Below, piece after piece: positions 63,042 to 64,000 of a DNA stretch of 64,000 nt. The notes under the pieces were generated by a model. That model was given only the letters and a program-made list of their open reading frames with translations, made no database searches and had not been told where the DNA came from. Source of the stretch: Pseudomonas cyclaminis. Its GTDB lineage: Bacteria > Pseudomonadota > Gammaproteobacteria > Pseudomonadales > Pseudomonadaceae. The position numbers were made by a program, and so were the translations under genes. Positions within the stretch are counted from its first letter, which is position 1; every line of letters starts with the position of its first letter. The stretch is from the NCBI RefSeq assembly GCF_015163715.1, contig NZ_JADDUM010000035.1, forward strand, positions 1-64,000, in the 5' to 3' direction.

Positions 63042-63329
63042 TTAATGCCCGCCAGCACACGTCGGCGAAGCGGGCGCCGCGCCGACTTGAGCCCATTCTT
63101 CAGGCGTATAGGTGTGCAGCGCCAGCGCATGAAATTCGCTCATCAGGTCACCCAGGGTGGCGTAGACCTTCTGGTGGCGCTTGACGCGGTTGAGCCCCTC
63201 GAACTGCTGGCTGACCAGCACGGCCTTGAAATGGGTCTGCAACCCACGGCTGTGCATATGGCTTTCATCCAGCACGCTCAAGTGTTGCGGGTCCAGGGCG
63301 GCGAGCGCCGTTTCGATACGCTGTTGCAT
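63042..63329 (-). CDS. bolA: BolA-family protein
   Basis: A 95-residue BolA-type protein: MQQRIETALAALDPQHLSVL, then DESHMHSRGLQTHFKAVLVS with the glutaredoxin/Fe-S-interacting histidine region, FEGLNRVKRHQKVYATLGDL and the invariant MSEFHALALHTYTPEEW. It works with monothiol glutaredoxins in Fe-S handling and in stress morphology. AGGA lies six bases before the ATG at 63329, which is preferred over the ATG two codons upstream. It follows the DUF2059 gene by 12 bases and is probably co-transcribed with it. A neighbour of trhO in P. aeruginosa as I recall. Confidence 0.92.
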   Translation of the reverse strand: MQQRIETALAALDPQHLSVLDESHMHSRGLQTHFKAVLVSQQFEGLNRVKRHQKVYATLGDLMSEFHALALHTYTPEEWAQVGAAPASPTCAGGH

Positions 63330-63341
63330 GGTCATTCCTGC

Positions 63342-63857
63342 TTACTTCTTCTTGGCCGGGGCAGCTTTGGGCGACAGCTCGTTGGTCATGTCTTCCAACA
63401 GCTTGTTGACCACTGGTACGGCGCTTTCCAGCTTGGCCTGGGTCATCTGTGCCGATTGCTGGGTCAGTTGCGGCATTTTTTCCAGGACTTTCTTGCCCAG
63501 TGGCGACTGGTAGAACGCGACCAGGTCCTTGAGCTCGGATTCGCTGAAGTTGGTGGTGTAGAGTTTGACCATGTCCGGCTTGAGCTTCGGCCAGCCGATG
63601 GCTTGGTCCAGGGCGGCGTTGGCCTTGGCCTGGTAGCTGTCCAGGACGGACTGCTTGGCGGCAGGCGCCTTGGTCTGTTCGAAACGCTGGGCGAACATTT
63701 GCTGCACTTGCATGTACACCGGGGTACCCAGCTTGTCGGCATGGGCCAGGGTAAGGAAGGCTTCGGCACTGGCGTTGTGGCTGGCGGTATCGGCAAAAAC
63801 CTGGCCGCTGGCGCAAACCAGAGCAACCGCGGTACAGATGGCACGAAGACGAGTCAT
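63342..63857 (-). CDS. DUF2059 periplasmic protein
   Basis: A 171-residue exported protein with signal peptide MTRLRAICTAVALVCASGQVFA. The mature part matches DUF2059: helical ALDQAIGWPKLKPDMVKLYT, then TNFSESELKDLVAFYQSPLG with KKVLEKMPQLTQQSAQMTQA. The family is a small helical periplasmic domain of unknown function found across gamma-proteobacteria. The C terminus is lysine-rich (KAAPAKKK). It precedes bolA in the same transcript. Confidence 0.87.
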   Translation of the reverse strand: MTRLRAICTAVALVCASGQVFADTASHNASAEAFLTLAHADKLGTPVYMQVQQMFAQRFEQTKAPAAKQSVLDSYQAKANAALDQAIGWPKLKPDMVKLYTTNFSESELKDLVAFYQSPLGKKVLEKMPQLTQQSAQMTQAKLESAVPVVNKLLEDMTNELSPKAAPAKKK

Positions 63858-63913
63858 CGAGTTTCCTTTCTAGCTGGCGAGGTAAGACCCCAAGGGCGCC
63901 CATTCTGCGCCTA

Positions 63914-63939
63914 AAAAACCTCGCGGCTCAACCCCGAGC
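63914..63939 (-). terminator. Terminator of the partial gene at the window edge
   Basis: On the minus strand GGCTC and GAGCC pair around a G/T-rich loop, followed by GCGAGG and six T (complement of the A-run near 63914). The stem overlaps the stop codon of the edge gene. Confidence 0.55.
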
Positions 63940-63999
63940 CTTGTCGGGCAAAGGATTGCCCGATGAAAAGTCTTTTAGGGAACCCACCTGGCCGATCAC
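63928..63999 (-). CDS. C-terminal fragment of an unidentified gene (partial)
   Basis: Twenty-three codons enter from the right edge and end at TGA 63928-63930: VIGQVGSLKDFSSGNPLPDK then ARG. It ends 70 bases before the DUF2059 gene on the same strand, with a terminator at its end, so it is probably a separate upstream transcript. In P. aeruginosa fumC2 lies two genes beyond bolA as I recall, but this tail is not one I can assign. Confidence 0.5.
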   Translation of the reverse strand: MIGQVGSLKDFSSGNPLPDKARG

Positions 64000-64000
64000 G

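Overview
The window reads as a chromosomal segment of a fluorescent-group Pseudomonas. The DNA is GC-rich. It carries P. fluorescens-type intergenic palindromes (GGGGGCTTGCCCCC and GTGAGCGGGC cores) and gene sets typical of the genus: YbdD, FecI/FecR/TonB-receptor iron module, DUF2986 and DUF2059 proteins, and a block (BolA, TrhO, DsbA-like, ABC exporter, RbdA-like) that I recall as PA0857-PA0861 in P. aeruginosa. There are no rRNA genes, CRISPR arrays or phage structural genes. One tRNA (Asn-GTT) is present.

Layout. 0-7.8 kb: end of a probable cstA, ybdD, a RelE/HigB-type toxin-antitoxin pair, small proteins, a frameshifted msrA, a lipoprotein, a soluble FIST-domain chemoreceptor, a secreted alpha/beta hydrolase and a degenerate XRE regulator with its operator. 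7.8-14.7 kb: two MFS exporters, a YeeE/YedE sulfur transporter, a secreted DRGH nuclease and two divergently arranged TetR regulators with clear operator dyads. 14.7-18.7 kb: an iron-starvation cell-surface-signalling system (ECF sigma, anti-sigma, TonB receptor) behind a Fur-like box. 18.7-23 kb: LysR, RraA-type aldolase, aminotransferase and dicarboxylate symporter, plausibly one catabolic module. 23-23.6 kb: a small heat-shock protein with a possible RNA thermometer.

23.8-37 kb: surface-glycan cluster. The plus-strand operon holds an ABC O-antigen exporter (Wzm/Wzt type), a pyruvyltransferase-like protein, a 2OG-Fe(II) oxygenase, two large two-domain glycosyltransferases and a methyltransferase. 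The minus-strand operon holds WecB, two glycosyltransferases and an SDR epimerase-like protein. 37-47.7 kb: tRNA-Asn, LysR/lldD, a diguanylate cyclase, a haem-oxygenase-fold protein, an RbdA-like GGDEF/EAL protein, an ABC exporter, a DsbA-family protein and TrhO.

47.9-62.9 kb: a Tc (toxin complex) locus, the most striking accessory element. A two-piece TcA (930 + 1600 aa) is followed by TcB (1496 aa) and, convergently, TcC with an RHS core and an unrecognised ~248-residue C-terminal effector region. It lies between trhO and bolA, which I recall as neighbours in P. aeruginosa, so it looks like an insertion into a conserved block. 63-64 kb: bolA, a DUF2059 protein and the tail of another gene.

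A caution: nine single-base indels interrupt seven otherwise full-length genes (msrA, fecR-like, TonB receptor, symporter, wzm-like, lldD twice, tcC twice). Each is repaired by changing one base, mostly in a short G/C run. This looks more like residual sequencing error than decay, so these genes are described by their intended products.
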